Of a DNA stretch of 64,000 nt, positions 32,448 through 46,600 are shown in pieces. The notes under the pieces were generated by a model. That model did no database searches and had not been told where the DNA came from. It saw only the letters and a program-made list of their open reading frames with translations. How positions within the stretch are numbered: position 1 is the first letter of the stretch; every line of letters begins with the position of its first letter. The position numbers and the translations under genes were made by a program. The stretch is taken from the NCBI GenBank assembly GCA_947000775.1, contig CAMQGK010000567.1, forward strand, positions 13,680,501-13,744,500. Reading direction: 5' to 3'. The DNA is from Pterois miles. Taxonomy: Eukaryota > Chordata > Actinopteri > Perciformes > Scorpaenidae.

Positions 32448-35099
32448 CCAACATTGATCCCATGATCTGCTGCTTCTGCAAATGTCCTTACCCCACTGTA
32501 TTGCGACTCCAATATGTGTATGACTAGTTTGCCAATCATGGAACAATGAAATAACTTCTCTTAAATATTTAGCTGACACTTAAGGGATTAGCATTCACCT
32601 ATCTGCACAACTGCGTTGCATCAGTAACTCCTGCTTGGAAAAGAAACTGCTGCTGTTGTTTAGCTCTTTTACTTGTTTCAGCTGTTGTGTGACATTTATA
32701 TATACACACACCTGTCAGTTTGTGTGGGATTTCCCGCCTGCTTCACTTGTGCTGTTGTATAGTTGTTCTATACAGTTTCAGGTTGTGTATGCAATGAATT
32801 GGATGGATGGATTTTTTTGTTTTGTTTTGTTTTTTGGTCATTTCCAAATTTAAGATTTTGTTTGTTTGACTTTTAGGGCTTGAAGCAACCAATGTATTCA
32901 AATGGTCATTTCCCCAAAGTGGCGTTTTCTACAAACTTGCTTAACTAAAGGTTGAGTTATACCTACTCAAAACCAAGGTGGTGTTGTGGTTGTCTCTTAC
33001 AACTCCAGGTGTGGGTGACATTTAGAGGTTAGAGATAAAAAAAAAAAAAAAAATGAGAAAATGACCCATCCGTAAGACCTGTTTTGATATGGAGCAACTG
33101 CATCTGTGCATGAGTTCTCTAATGAAGCCATACACAGACATTCAGTGGTACTGTAGGTAAATAGATGGTTATCTGTGGCCTCTGGTTCAGCACATACAGT
33201 ATATTTTAATTGTTAATAATTATCGGACATTATTTTAAAAGCTCACAGTTGATGTTAAGTTTCATTTAGTAGTTAATTTAACAGGCTGTCGTGCTGCTAA
33301 CATGTAAACAAACATGCGTCAGTCAGCCAGTATAATAATATGTTAGTTACATGCTATTTTTATCTTCATTTCAGGTTGATACATCTGTTTATTATTGTAT
33401 TCTCATTCCTTTAATAGTCATTTTAACTTATAATAATAATAATAATAATAATGTGAAAATCTCACACAAACACAAAAATTGGTCCCAAAGGTGCAAGACA
33501 GGTGTGATTGGATTCTATACTTTCACTTTCAGTGCTTTTATTTTGAAGGTGAGAGTGCTTGTTGGAAATTTTATTGGTGTCAGAGAGCTGACAATGAAAC
33601 AACTTTAACAATGGTATAATTTGACTATGTTGGATATTACTAAACAAGATAGCTCAATTCTGCCAGAAGCTATTGTGGGATAAAATGCCAGTTTTTCCTT
33701 TTGTTTGAAATGACTGTATGTGATGAAGGACTGGAGTCACCTGAATTGCGACACCACAACAAACTAAATGAAGCACAGCTGAATCTCCATTAAGTCTGAC
33801 AAAAGGCAGAGTAGAGAGCACTTTTGAAATTTGGCATGACACAAACAGAGGTGGCTGTAATTTCATGAAATAGTTACTGTGTTGAGGCGGAGGCAAGACA
33901 GCAGTATTAGACAACACCTTGCATCAAAGAACTAAATGCTCATGAGGAGAAGCGACCAGTTGAAATGATGAAATCCTGACATCTAGTGATGAGCAGCAGG
34001 CCCACCATAACATGAAAACTAGATGAACAGGTTTACTATAGGCGCGTTGGTGGAGAAAAGTGCAGTGTGTATATACTGTAGACTCATTCTATACTTTCAA
34101 ACATTTCAGCACATGATCTTGATCCCTTGGGTTAACACTATAGACTCATTGCAGGGTAACTGATGGAGGAAAAGATTGTGTTTGGGCTTAAAATAACAAT
34201 GAAAAGTGAAAGTAAAACTTAAGGCTGTGAACACAATTGCATTTTGGCTTAAAATAACTTTGAGAAGTCAAAGTGAAACTAATGGTTGCAAACACAATGA
34301 CAGCTACTCATTGCTGGTTTCATGTTGGATGCAATCAGCTCTCTCTTGGGAGCCGTTATGTATTAACATCCATGATTTTCATCAAGTCACAATGAATGCT
34401 GTGAAAAAAGGTCTATTGTGGTCACAAGTGCCCTACAATACTCAAAGAAGTATGGAGATATCGCGCTCAAATAAAAGTACTAATACCAATATGTTAAAAT
34501 GATCCATTACGAGTAAAAGTCCTGTTTTCACAATTTAAATATGAGAAACTAGGAACTATAAACTAGCTGTCAAATACATGGAGTGCAGTAAAACATACCA
34601 TATTTGCCTCAAGAATGTACTAAAATAAAGCACCTGCTTCATGTTACTTTCCACCACTGTAAAATGATGTTTTTGTAAATGTCAGTTAATAGTGTTGTCT
34701 GCTTTCTGTTACATTTGAGTACATCTTTTTTTAAACCTTACCTTCAAATTAAAAACATTAAGAAATTTTAAAATATGAGACTATAAACTAAAAGCTCCAT
34801 ATGTTTTCTCTAGTCCTCTAAAACACCCTGCAGCCCACATCAATGATGCAGTGTTAAAAAGTAACCGAGAAACTTTTATTCAAGTAATGTTCTTGTATTT
34901 GTATTCCTATTTTCTGCTACTTAACACTTTTCTTTCACTACATGTCAGATGGACACATAGCACTTTTTACTACACTACATTTACTTAGTTACTGTAAAGA
35001 CTTTATTGCTCTCTGTGGAGGATGGTTCCTGCCAAAAAATAGCTGGCTAGCATATAGCCCAGCTATACACTCTGACCCATGACAGCCAGCTTATTTGCA

Positions 35100-35760
35100 T
35101 AATGAGAAATGCATAAAGAAAAGAATACAGAAACAAAGAAGGGTGAAATTCAAAGGGAAAAACTCTGCAAAAATATATAAACGCATAAAGTATATGCATT
35201 TAAAAAATGAAAAATGAATGCAAAAATAAATAAATTTGCATGAGGCAGAAATGCATAAGAAATATAAATGAAATCGATAAAATAATTCAGAAAGAAGTGG
35301 GAAAATAAATAAGAGTAAAATACCCGGGATATACATTTAAAAATTAAAAATAAATACAAAAGTAAAAATTCAATTTGCATGAAGCAGAAATGTATAAAGA
35401 AATGTGTAAAGAAAAGAATTCAGAAATAAGTCTGGGGAAATAAAGGGTGAAATGCAATGGGAAAATCATACATAAATAAATAAATATATGCATTTAAAAA
35501 TAAGAATGAATAAACAATGAATATAAATAAATATACAAAATAAAAATAAGTAATAAAAATAAATCAAAAAATAAATGAATAGACAAAATAAATGCATAAA
35601 TTAATTACTTAATTTAAAAAGTCAATAATTTAAATGCATAATTGAATAAAAGGGATAATTAAACAGAAATGCAAATAAATAAGGAAATGGCTACAAAGAT
35701 AAATAAATAAAGAACCAAATTAAAACAGAAATATCAATTTATATTTACTTATTCACTATT
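35100..35760. repeat. AT-rich degenerate tandem array
   Basis: Blocks recur at a spacing of roughly 290 bp: 'aaagaaaagaat' plus 'cagaaa' (35115 and 35409), 'gggtgaaat' with 'gcaa/tcaa' (35141 and 35445), 'atatgcatttaaaaa' (35193 and 35487), and 'aatttgcatgaggcagaaatg' against 'aatttgcatgaagcagaaatg'. Only a single unit and a partial second are clear. Confidence 0.5.
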
Positions 35761-35809
35761 ATTTTTGCTACATTTAATGGTATTTATTTATTTATCAAGT
35801 CGTTTATTT

Positions 35810-35977
35810 ATTCATGCTGGCAAAAAGTTGAATCGAAGGCAACTGGACTTAGATTTGAAGTCCAGTGAAATGTGTGAGGACGCGTTTATGGTTCACTCAG
35901 TGTTAATATACATGTAGATTTGAAGATTTGAAATCTAAGTCCAGTTGCCTTCGATTCAACTTTTTGCCAGAATGAAT
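35810..35977. repeat. Fold-back: 47-bp inverted arms around a 74-bp loop
   Basis: Arm 35810-35856 and arm 35931-35977 are inverted copies with one mismatch; the inner 40 bp (35817-35856 and 35931-35970) are perfect. The loop contains a copy of 36551-36612 (see findings). Sequence after the right arm ('tgacctggatgaatgagaac') suggests one arm belongs to a known fish repeat. Confidence 0.8.
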
Positions 35978-36194
35978 ATGACCTGGATGAATGAGAACCT
36001 TCACAGATTTATTTATTCATGAATATTTTTTTTTTTTATTTTGGCAGGTTCTACCCAGCAGCATAGAAGTAATTAAAATCAGCTTAACTGTCAACTGTTG
36101 CAACAGTACTACAGTAACATTATTTATGTTATTCTGAATTAGGCCTTTCTGTTTGAGTACTTGTGGATCACCATCATTTTCACCACGACGTTTA

Positions 36195-36473
36195 TTTTGA
36201 AAGGTCAGCCTATGTGTACGTGCGTGTACGCCGCGCGTGCCAGCTCGGAGGGCGTGCCCATGTTGGTTTCAGGAACCAGCGATTTTGTCGTCGATCGCAG
36301 TTCACCCACCACAACCTGGGAGCAGGCGAAGAAGAAGAAGGAGGACAAGAAGAAGAAGAAGGAGCAGGAGGAGAGGAGGAGAAACACGCTCAGAGGATAA
36401 TGAAGCCTGACTGCCAGTTCATCTCGCCGTGTGAGCTTTTTATGTAACAGCGTCAAAAGCTATCTGTTAAACG
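36195..36473 (+). promoter_or_regulatory. tyk2: Probable tyk2 promoter and non-coding first exon
   Basis: This is the only GC- and CpG-richer patch upstream of tyk2 (e.g. 'gtacgccgcgcgtgccagct'). A strong donor, ACG before GTAAGAT, ends it at 36473, and the next acceptor in line is that of the start-codon exon at 37590. A short open frame with a Lys/Glu-rich end (36161-36400) runs through it; the AAG/GAG triplet repeats alone explain that, so I do not call it a protein. Confidence 0.45.
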
Positions 36474-37144
36474 GTAAGATACTTAATTGCCACACGTTAA
36501 GTTCAGCGGATGTAATAATGTTTACATATTTTCTTGTCACCGGATACATCGTGAAATGTGTGAGGACGCGTTTATGGTTCACTCAGTGTGTGTTAATATA
36601 CATGTACATTTAGACCGTTACGTGTTACTGTATTGTGCAATGTAAACAAGTTAGACGAGGAATAATTCCCGGAAGGCCTTGTGATAAATTGATCTGCTTA
36701 CCTGACGTCATTTTTGTAAGTTAGGTCTACATTTGTTTGTCATTTGTTAATATCTTGGTTCCCTGAACTAAACATCGTGTAAAATGAAAAATACCGAATA
36801 CGTTATTACAGAAAAGCGCAAGGTGTCGCTTTAAAATTGCCCCTACGTTTGAGGTTGCGTAGACCCGTAATGCACTGCGGTCACACCAGCCGTGACTCCA
36901 TCCAGTGCAACAGCTGATTCACTGTAACAGTCATGTACCTTGGAAGAAGTACTCACATGTTCCACGTAAGTACAAGTAGTAATACTACAGCACAGAAATG
37001 ATTTGGTACAAGTAAAAGTTCTGTATTCAAAATCTTACTTAAGTGAAAGTAGTAATACTACAGTATAGAAATACATTTATACAATTAAAAATCCTGTATT
37101 CAAAAGTATTACCATCAAAATATATTTAAAGTACAAAAGTACAC

Positions 37145-37171
<27 letters not shown>
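37145..37171 (+). repeat. (TG)n microsatellite
   Basis: Thirteen TG units, followed by a region of TATA/TGTATG-rich sequence up to 37265. It lies between the probable tyk2 first exon and the start-codon exon. Confidence 0.85.
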
Positions 37172-37176
<5 letters not shown>

Positions 37177-37608
37177 CGTGTATATGCAGTAGTATACAGC
37201 ATGTGTGTATATACATGTATGTGCACAGTATGTATGAATGTATATATACTATATATATATATATTGCTGGGTAGCAGTCAGTCTTGATCATAATATAACA
37301 TCATCATTTATTTGTTGATTTTTATATTTTGGATTATTAATCTGAATTTGCAAAATAACTAAAGCTGTGAAATAAATGTAGTGGAGTAGAAATTACAGTA
37401 TTTCCCTCTGAATTGTAGTGACAGAAGTATAAAGTAGCAAAAAGTGGTAACACTTAAGTGAAGTACAACCTCGAAATTGTACCCAATTACAGCACTTGAG
37501 TAAACGTACTTAGTTACTTTCCACCACTGTTTGTGTTGATATGGGTGTGTCTCTCTATGTGTATGTGTGTGTGTGTGTGTGTGTGTCAGTGATTTGGCGT
37601 TCCCCACC

Positions 37609-40600
37609 ATGTCCAGAAGTGGGTGGTCCAAGCGTTCAAGGTCAGGGGCGACCCCGACCCCATGTGAGCCCCCTCAGGGTCCAGGCATCCATGTTTACCT
37701 CTTCTGGTCTAAGGAAGGGGAACGATATTTGTCCCACACGAGTGGAAGAGTCACAGCAGAGGAGCTGTGCATCTCAGCTGCAGAGGCTGTAGGTGAGAGT
37801 GACCCCATAGACCCCCACACATAGACCCCACACATAGACCCACACACATAGACCCACACACATAGACCTGCACACCCCTCCTCAATATGGGGTTTCTTTT
37901 GGCTGTGTTGGCTGTGTGTAACATCTGTGTGTTATTCTCCAGGGATAACTCCTCTGTGCCATGTGCTGTTTGCGCTGTACAATCCACAATCACATTGTTG
38001 GTACAGTCCAAACCACGATTTCAGTCCTGACAACTCCAGCCTTGTACTTCACTACTGCATGAGGTTAGTCTGTGTTTAATATAACAGTAATGCAGATGAA
38101 TCACATTGAGCATGTTCACATTGTTTGTCTGGTTTCCTTTTATCAAGGTTTTATTTTCGGAATTGGCACGGTCTAAATGAGAAGGAGCCATTTGTATCCC
38201 GCTATGCTCTCAGATCCGGGACAAGTCCGGGGGGTTCCCCTTTGCTTGAAATCACATCCTTAGAGTACTTATTCTCCCAGGTTGGTGTTTGAAATATATA
38301 TTTTTTGGGTTTACTGTGTATTAATTGTGTTGTGTTCACAATAACTAAAGATCTAACCTCTTTGCTTCTTGTGTGTCCAAAAGGCTAAATATGAATTTGT
38401 GAACGAAGTGGTCCAGATGGAAGATGTTCAGTCAGAGGAGGAGCTAAGTCGCTTCAAAAATGAGAGCTTGGGGATGGCTGTGCTTCAGCTTTCACACCAG
38501 GCAATGCAGACAGGCTGCACCTTACAAGAGGTTGCAGAAAAAGTCAGGTAATTACTTTGTAAGGAGTGAAATAGTAACAATATTATTAATAACTGCACTT
38601 AAAGGGACAGTTTAGATATTTTTAAGTGGGGTTGTATGAGGTACTTATCCATAGTCAGTTACCTACAGTAGATGATGGTTAGCACACCCTCTGTTTGGAG
38701 AAACAGACAGGGGTACCAGCACAGGACCAAAGCAATGTACTGCTGTGGACAGGGGCAGCAGCAAAATTTTAGACACCTAAAAAAAACAATATCACTTTAA
38801 GTGTACGCTATATTTCAAATATTTTCACCTCTTTATCTTGCCAGGAGACAGCTATACAGTCTGTTCCTGACAGGGAACTGAAACTGTTGTCTATGCCAGG
38901 GGTGTCAAACTCAATTTCATCCTTATGGTTGCCCTCAAAGGGCCAGTTGTAATAAAAAAACTATATAAATATATTTACTCTTGATCATATTACAAAATTG
39001 CCTCTGTATTTGATTATTATAAGTTTTAGTAATAATTTATGTAACTTACTCTGATAGCAGAGGTCTAGGAAAAATAATTGCAAGCAGAAATATTGTACAA
39101 TTTATTTTTTAAAATGAGTTCAGTAACAAACACATGCATGTGCATCAATATAGTATATGCATATACGTAGACACAACAGTACTGTATGTGGGCACACACA
39201 CTCACATTTCTATGTTATAACATAAATACCACAAATTTATTAGATTAAGAAACCCTCATCATTACTTATCCATCACAGATCAAAAGAATTCTCAAGTGAA
39301 TAATAAAGTTTTTTTTTACCATCATACAAATATTATCAAACACAATTTATTGTATAGTGAGTGAGTGAGTGAAGTTTGTGGTTGGAGTTGAGAGGGGCAG
39401 AACTATAGTACAACAAATCAATGTGCTCTGATCTACCGTTCAGGCTGTGGCGTATAAACTATTTGTGTTCTAACAGCTGATCTGCTGAAATCATGTGTGA
39501 TAGATGACAGTGATGTAATAGTGTTTTGCCACTGCCTCGTAGCAAAGAAGACATACCGTGTTGCGTGTTATCTTCTACACACAACCATCTACCGCTGCCT
39601 CAGTCTGTCAGTTAGTTAGTGTTAGTGTTATTGTGTGGGTTTAGTTAGTTTGGACCTAACTAAAGTGTGAGATAAAACTAACATAACAGAACATTGATGG
39701 ATATATTTGCTTCAGTTCCCCATTCGAAATGGCAAAGCATGGTAAACCAATGAAAATATTCTAAACATAGCGTATACCTTGATATTAAGTTTTTCTAGTG
39801 GGACTTGCTGCTGCCCTGTCCATAGTACCTTATATAACCCCACTATCCCTTTAAATCTGTAAGTTTGCCAACAAAAATGTTAAATAGCCTACATTAATTT
39901 GAATATGTTCTGCTGATTGGTACGTATTTGTCTCATTATAATTAGGTTATTTGTTGTTCTGTTATTTCTATCCTATTTTCTGCTACTGTGATAATCCAGT
40001 TTATCCTCTGGATCATCAAAGCTTCTTATCTAATTTAATCACTGGATCCTGCATTATTATGGATCATTAAGATATCTATTTTTCTTTCAGCTACTTGCGC
40101 TGCATTCCAAGGTCTTTCGCCAAACACATATCCAGAGACAACTTCTTGACAAAAATCAGGATCCGACGGGTTTTTGCCGAGTTTGTGCGGACCTTCCAGC
40201 AGCACACTGTGGATAAGGGGCGACTGGGCGCCCACGAGATTATGTACAAGTACATGTCTACTCTCGAACACTTGGTGCCACGTTTTGGAACGGAGACCTT
40301 CTCGGTGCCCCACCTGGAGCTGAGAGAGGATGGGGACGGAAGTTACTCTGACACCACTCACGCGCAGGGTGGTGCCTCAAAAGACAACTTCGTTGGCCCC
40401 GCCACGCATGAGATAATGGTGTCCGGCGCCAAGGGGATTCAGTGGAGGAAAGTGTCTGTGCAGAAGGTTTGTCAAAACACAAACATCAAGCTTATGACTG
40501 TCTAATTCTGTGTATGTACTCTGGACATTTACCTCATTTGTCTCTTTGCCTACAGGCACAGGAAAACACTTACCTCAGGAACGACTACATGAAGAAAACA

Positions 40601-43600
40601 AAACAACAGTCTAGACAACCGAATGCAAACACTCCCAACAAATGGACCTCCTTCTGTGATTTCCCTGAAATAACTCACATAGCCATCACTGGAGATAAAG
40701 TGTGCATTAGCACTCTGGACAATCGCTGCATGGTGAGAGCACTTGTTTACCCTGTTATGTAAAAGCTGTAGCTGCAGTACATTTATTTAATTGGTAAATG
40801 TGTTTGTGAGTGATGCATTAGTCCAGTTGATATTACTCATTGTACTGCTCAGAGTGAATATACTGTGCAGTATGGCTCATATATTCTTCAATTCTATATG
40901 ACTATAAGAGCTTTGGGTTTTGGTATGCTTAGGGCAGTTTATTATGTTTTGAATTTGTATGTGTCTGTAGGTGGGAGCTCTGATTGTAAGCTAGTGGTGT
41001 TTCTGTATGTGTATGTAGGAGGTTGAGATGAACTCCAGCCAGGAGGCCCGTTCCTTCATCTCCCTCCTCGATGGATACAACCGGCTGACTGCGTTCGCCC
41101 ACCACTATCTTTGTCATGAAGTGGCTCCCCCAAGGGTAGTGCTGAGTGTAGCAAATGGACTGCATGGACCTATGCAGTGAGTTTTCTGCTCTTACACATG
41201 CATGCATAGACACAAGCAGGCTACAGAGGACTAATTAGAGAACTAACTTGTATCACAACTCTGTTGTGTTTCCAGTGATGATTTTGTGCTGCTGAAGCTG
41301 AAAAAGGAGGCAGCAGAGGAGGGAGCTTTCCTCGTACGCTGGAGTGCTCTCGACTATCGCCGCATCATCCTAGCTGTCCTGAGCAAAAATGAGGTAAGTC
41401 AACGCCCACTCTCCTCTGGAAATGATCGCAGTGCAGTGATGGTGAAAATGCACTTGTGTTTATGCTCACAGACCGGCTCGAAACCGAGCCACAAGCAATT
41501 TCGGATTCAGCTGAAGGGTTCGATGTTCTGCCTGGAGGGCTGGGATCGAGAATTCTCCAGCATAAAGGAGCTCACCGAAAGCCTCAAGACCTTCATACTG
41601 AAGTCTGGTTCAGACAGCTTTACTGTCAGGAAATGCTGTTTGCCAAAGCAAGGAGGTTTGTGTTTATTGTAGCGCTGTCAATCGAATAAAATAGTTAATC
41701 ACGATTAATCACAAATTAAACAATTTTTTATTCATTCAAAATGTACTGTGAAGATTTGTCAAGTAATTAATGTTCTTATCAACATGGGATAGGCTAAATA
41801 TTTATTATTGGGAATCAAATATTTATTGTTAGAAATCAATTAACAACACAAAACAGTGACAAATAGCAAAAAAATATGCTCATATCATAATATGGCAACC
41901 TGCAGCCCAACAGGCAACAACAGCTGTCAGTGTGTCAGTGTGCTGACTGGACTATGACTTGCCCCAAACTGCATGTAATTATCATAAAGCGGTCATGTCT
42001 GTAAAGGGGAGACTTAGAACCATAGAACCCATTTTTATTCACATATCTTAAGGTCAGCATTGAAGGGAGCTTTTTCAAAATGGCCACGCCAGTCTTTTAT
42101 TGCCAAAATTTAGCAGTTTGGAGCATTTTTTTACCTCCTTTGCAACAAGCTACTGTTACCAGTTTCTTCACTGAAGCTTCAAAACTGAGCATAGTACAAC
42201 CTGAAAATCACAAGTCACGTTCATGCATTAAAGAAATTAGTTAACGTTATTATTGCGTTAACTTGGTTATGTTTCTCTTGTGATGTGGGATAGTAGGCCC
42301 TAACATATGTGTTTATGTGATGTAGAGCTATCCAACCTTCTGGTGGTGAGGCAAGGTGCTCGCACTGACACTTTGTCCTTGAACATGACCCAGCTACGCT
42401 TCCACCAGATCAAGGACAGAGACATCGTACAGGTGATACAGACCCACTTTGTTTCCACCTTACAAGCTCTGTTGCTCTCAGCTGTGTGACTGACCTGTGC
42501 GTGTTGTGTTTACGAGCAGAAACAGCATCTGGGCCGCGGGACCAGAACTAACATCTACTCAGGACAACTGCTGGTGCGAGGTGGAGGAGAAAACGAGGAT
42601 GACAAGTTCAACAATAACTCCGCCGACCGCAAAGGGATCCAAGTGGTTCTTAAGATTCTGGACCAAAGCGATAAAGATATTGATATAGTGAGTCTTGTGA
42701 TCTTTAATAGCTTTAAAGGAATAGTTTGGGTGTTTCAAGTCGGGTTATATGACAGGTGACCTGTCCAGGGTGTAGGCCACCTTCACCCAATGCCAGCTGG
42801 GATCAGCTCCAGCCCCCCCCTGCAACTGGTAACAGGATAAGTGGTTACAGATGGATGGATGGATGACAGTCGGCACGCCCCAAGTTTAGAGAAGCAGACA
42901 GAAGTTTAGTGCTGTCCTTGTCCAAAAAAAAAAAAAAATTGTAGTTGACCAACACAAATAATGCGATTACTTGATCGACAGATCTGTTTCTCCACAAAGA
43001 ATTACACAAATGCGCCACTTTAAATCTCTGTTTACCAGAGATAAGTTTCTTGGAAATTAAAACTTAAGACTAGTTGACTAAAGAAATTTTAGTTGACTAA
43101 GACAAAAACAAGCAGAGGAGTTACTGCACAGGAGCAAAGCGATGTACTGCTGTGGATGGGGGCAGCAGCAAAATGTATTTTGAACAACTAAAAGAATAAA
43201 TATCATTTTAGGTGTATGCTATATCTAGAATATTTTCACTGCTTCACCATTAGCCAAACCTCTCGACAGGGAACTGAAACTGTTATCTATCCTCTCCTCA
43301 AAGCCACCAGACTCCATTGAAGAAACAATACCGTAATTTTACCTTGCAGAACACTGAGTTGCTGGTCTGCCGCTGCTTTGATCGGTTAGTTTGTTTGTAT
43401 TATTGTGAGACAGTCACACAATAGCACAAACAAATTAACTGATTGATTGAACTAACACCAGTCTGGTGGCTTTAGTGAGAGCATAGATGGATGCAACAGC
43501 ATTAGCTCTCCCATTGGAAAGGGCTGTGTGACAGTGAAGTAAACTGGCAAAAATATTCTAAATATAGTGTACACTTAAACTGATATTGATATTAGTTTGC

Positions 43601-46600
43601 TCCTGTCTGTTTCTCCAAACTGGAGGTGTGCTGACCGCCATCTACTGTAGGCAATACACTGACTATGGATAAATATCTCAAACAACACCATTTCAAAACA
43701 TCCAAACTATCCCTTTAATGGTAGCCAACACTCAAAGAGAACAATGGTGGTAGCATGACTATATTAACAACTAGTATCATCGCAACTTTTTATGTTTTTA
43801 CTCTTCTTTTAGGGATTTTTGGAGACTGCAAGCCTCATGAGCCAGGTGTCCCACAGTCACCTGGTGTTTGTTCATGGTGTGTCAGTCAAAGGATCTGAAA
43901 GTAAGAACAATAACACTGTTCAGCTTCACAAACTTTACTTTTAGATGTGTGACTTCCTTGTTTGCTACTTCCCCATCACACACATGATCTGTGTTTAGAA
44001 TCAAATCGTACCAAATGAGTTTAGCACACGCAAAACTCAGCCTGTTGTATTTTAAAGAGGATGCTATGTTGTTTACGTTTTTGAGACTGGACCTCTCAGA
44101 CTTGTTTCTACCTTTACAGACATCATTGTGGAAGAATTTGTGGAGTTTGGGCCTTTAGATGTTTTCCTTCGCAAAGAAAAGGCATCAGTGACTCCTCAGT
44201 GGAAATTCATTGTTGCAAGACAACTTGCCAGTGCCCTCAATTATCTTGTGAGTTCAAACACTACTTTGTTTTTTTGTGTTATGCCAGATATTATAATTTA
44301 ATACAATTCACTTACACGACCAAGCAGCTAAGTGGTCATGTAAGTGAGTTGAGAGTGAAGTAATCAGTCAAGTTTTATCTAAGATGCAGGCAGGAAATGA
44401 AATAATCTCATTATCAGACCAAACCTTACGATAAGTGTTGCACGTGAAGATCATTTTTGCCTGCCATCATCGTAGGAGACCAAACGGCTGGTTCATGGAA
44501 ACGTCTGTGCCAAGAACATCCTGGTAGTGAGGCGAGGTCTGGAGCATGGCACTACTCCGTTTGTGAAACTGAGTGACCCAGGAATCGCCCTGAGTGTCCT
44601 TTCACGGGAAGGTCAGGACCAGAAACTCAAACTCTTAATTGATCTCACTTTATTTAAAAGCTTTGTGTGTGTTTTCTGTTCTGTTCTGCCTCATTTTAAT
44701 CAGATTAAGGAAACTAGACCATTTCCTGTGACTTATTTCCTGTTGTCTTGCAGTTTTATCTCTCATTGGGCCTCATGCAGGAAGCAATATAAAAGTAATT
44801 TTTGATTTTTTTTTATTTGAGCTTGTTTTGTTTGCACCCATTGATTTCTGGGATTCCAATGTTTTCTTGTTTTTGTTCTTCTCTCAGGTAAGAAAACATT
44901 GTACGAATTGTCGAGAGCTCGCACAGCTCACAAATTGTTGCTCCAACACAAGGAAACATCAGTTTTAAATTTGAGGAACATAAAAAACAATGAATATAAT
45001 GTAATCAAATTTAGATCATTATATTTAGGTATTTTTGGTGGTATCACTCCCATTCTTAGGCATGTGTCAGAATATTTGCACACAGCACAACAACTGCCCT
45101 TTTATAGGATGCTAATAACAAACAATCGGCAACACGCCTCTAATTTAGGCTAAGTAGCTGCTGGCACTGTATGCTCACAGGACATCAATGTTTATTCTTT
45201 AGGTATTTTTACTGAATTGTGGTCATTTTGTATAACACTACAACATTTTCTGCTGTTTTTATGAAGTTCTTCATCCGGTTTGAGTTCACCTTTACATGAT
45301 TCATGTAACCTCTGTCATTTTAATTATCACTAGAGCGCCTTGAGCGTATCCCGTGGATCGCCCCTGAGTGCGTTGACAGCGGTGCACCCATCGGCAGCGC
45401 TGCTGACCAGTGGAGCTTTGGCGTCACGCTGCTCGAAATCTGCAACAATGGCGATCTTCCCATGAGTGGCAGCACGTTGTCCGAGGTAGGCCAGTTTATT
45501 TTTTGTCCAAAAGCCACAAGCTGTGCCTGCCCATTTTATAGTAATTGTAACACCGTAACCTCTTCTCCCCCAAACAGAAAGAGCGCTTTTATCAGCAGAA
45601 GGGACGTTTAGCTGAACCGTCCTCCCAGGAACTGGCCAGCTTCATCAGCATGTGTTTGACCTATGAGCCCGTGGAGAGGCCTTCGTTCCGCACCGTGCTC
45701 AGAGAGCTCACAGAAATCATGATCAAAAGTGGGTCTTTACTTGATCACCTTTGTTTTTCTTTCAATTGCACATTCAATAATGTGTTGTTGTTTTTCTGCT
45801 CTCAGATCCTGATATCTCCCCCAGTGAAACTCTCCCTATCACAGACCCCAGCGTCTTCTACAAACGCTACCTGAAGAAGATGCGTGACTTGGGAGAGGTG
45901 AGTTGTAACACCTCATCACCTGTAGTTTTCTTCTTCCTGACTGTGAGAGAGTAACCCACAGTCGGTTGCTCTGTCTGCAGGGTCACTTTGGAAAGGTAAC
46001 TCTCTACCTGTATGACCCGGCCAACGATGGGACAGGAGAGCGCGTGGCAGTGAAGGCTCTGAAACAGGAGAATGGTCATGTTCCTGAGGGCTGGATGAAG
46101 GAGATCGAGATCCTGAAGTCTCTTTATCACAGCAACATTGTCAAGTACAAGGGCTGTTGTACTGAACTGGGTGAGTCCTCAGCTCTCATCATGTTTTTAT
46201 TGAAATAATATAAGCGTCAAAATACAGTGTCTGAATGCAAAGGCTGCTCAGTGCTCTCTCAGTGGATGGTTGATTGATTTCTGGTCCCTGCTGTTCATCT
46301 GTAAACTATGAAAATCTATTGGAAGTGCAACACTTTTTCCCTTGTATGTCGATATTTGAGCTTTCAACAAACAGCATGCTGAGCACCAGGCAGCAGGTCA
46401 TTATTGCCATTGAACAGAAATGGAAATAGGAGGATAAACACTGTTGCACTGTGCGTTGACAGGAGGACAAGTGGTGCAGCTGATAATGGAGTACCTTCCC
46501 CTGGGGAGTCTGCGAGAGTACCTCCCCAAACGGAAACTGGGAATGCCCCAGTGCCTTATGTTTGCTCAGCAGATCTGTCAGGTGAGTTCAGTTGGTTTTG

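Larger units (their letters stand above)
32448..36190. other. cdc37 3'UTR and AT-rich intergenic DNA
   Basis: No canonical AATAAA was found soon after the cdc37 stop; one lies at 34470-34475, so the transcript end is unclear. A TAA-type microsatellite lies at 33430-33451. From 35100 to 35760 the DNA is an A/T-rich degenerate tandem array, followed by the fold-back at 35810-35977. No gene was found. Confidence 0.4.

Noticed and set aside
36161..36447. Two overlapping open frames with Lys/Glu- or His/Glu-rich products
   Set aside because: The apparent protein signal comes from AAG/GAG/GGA triplet repeats read in two frames. A strong donor follows and no partner coding exon fits, so a non-coding first exon of tyk2 is the simpler reading.
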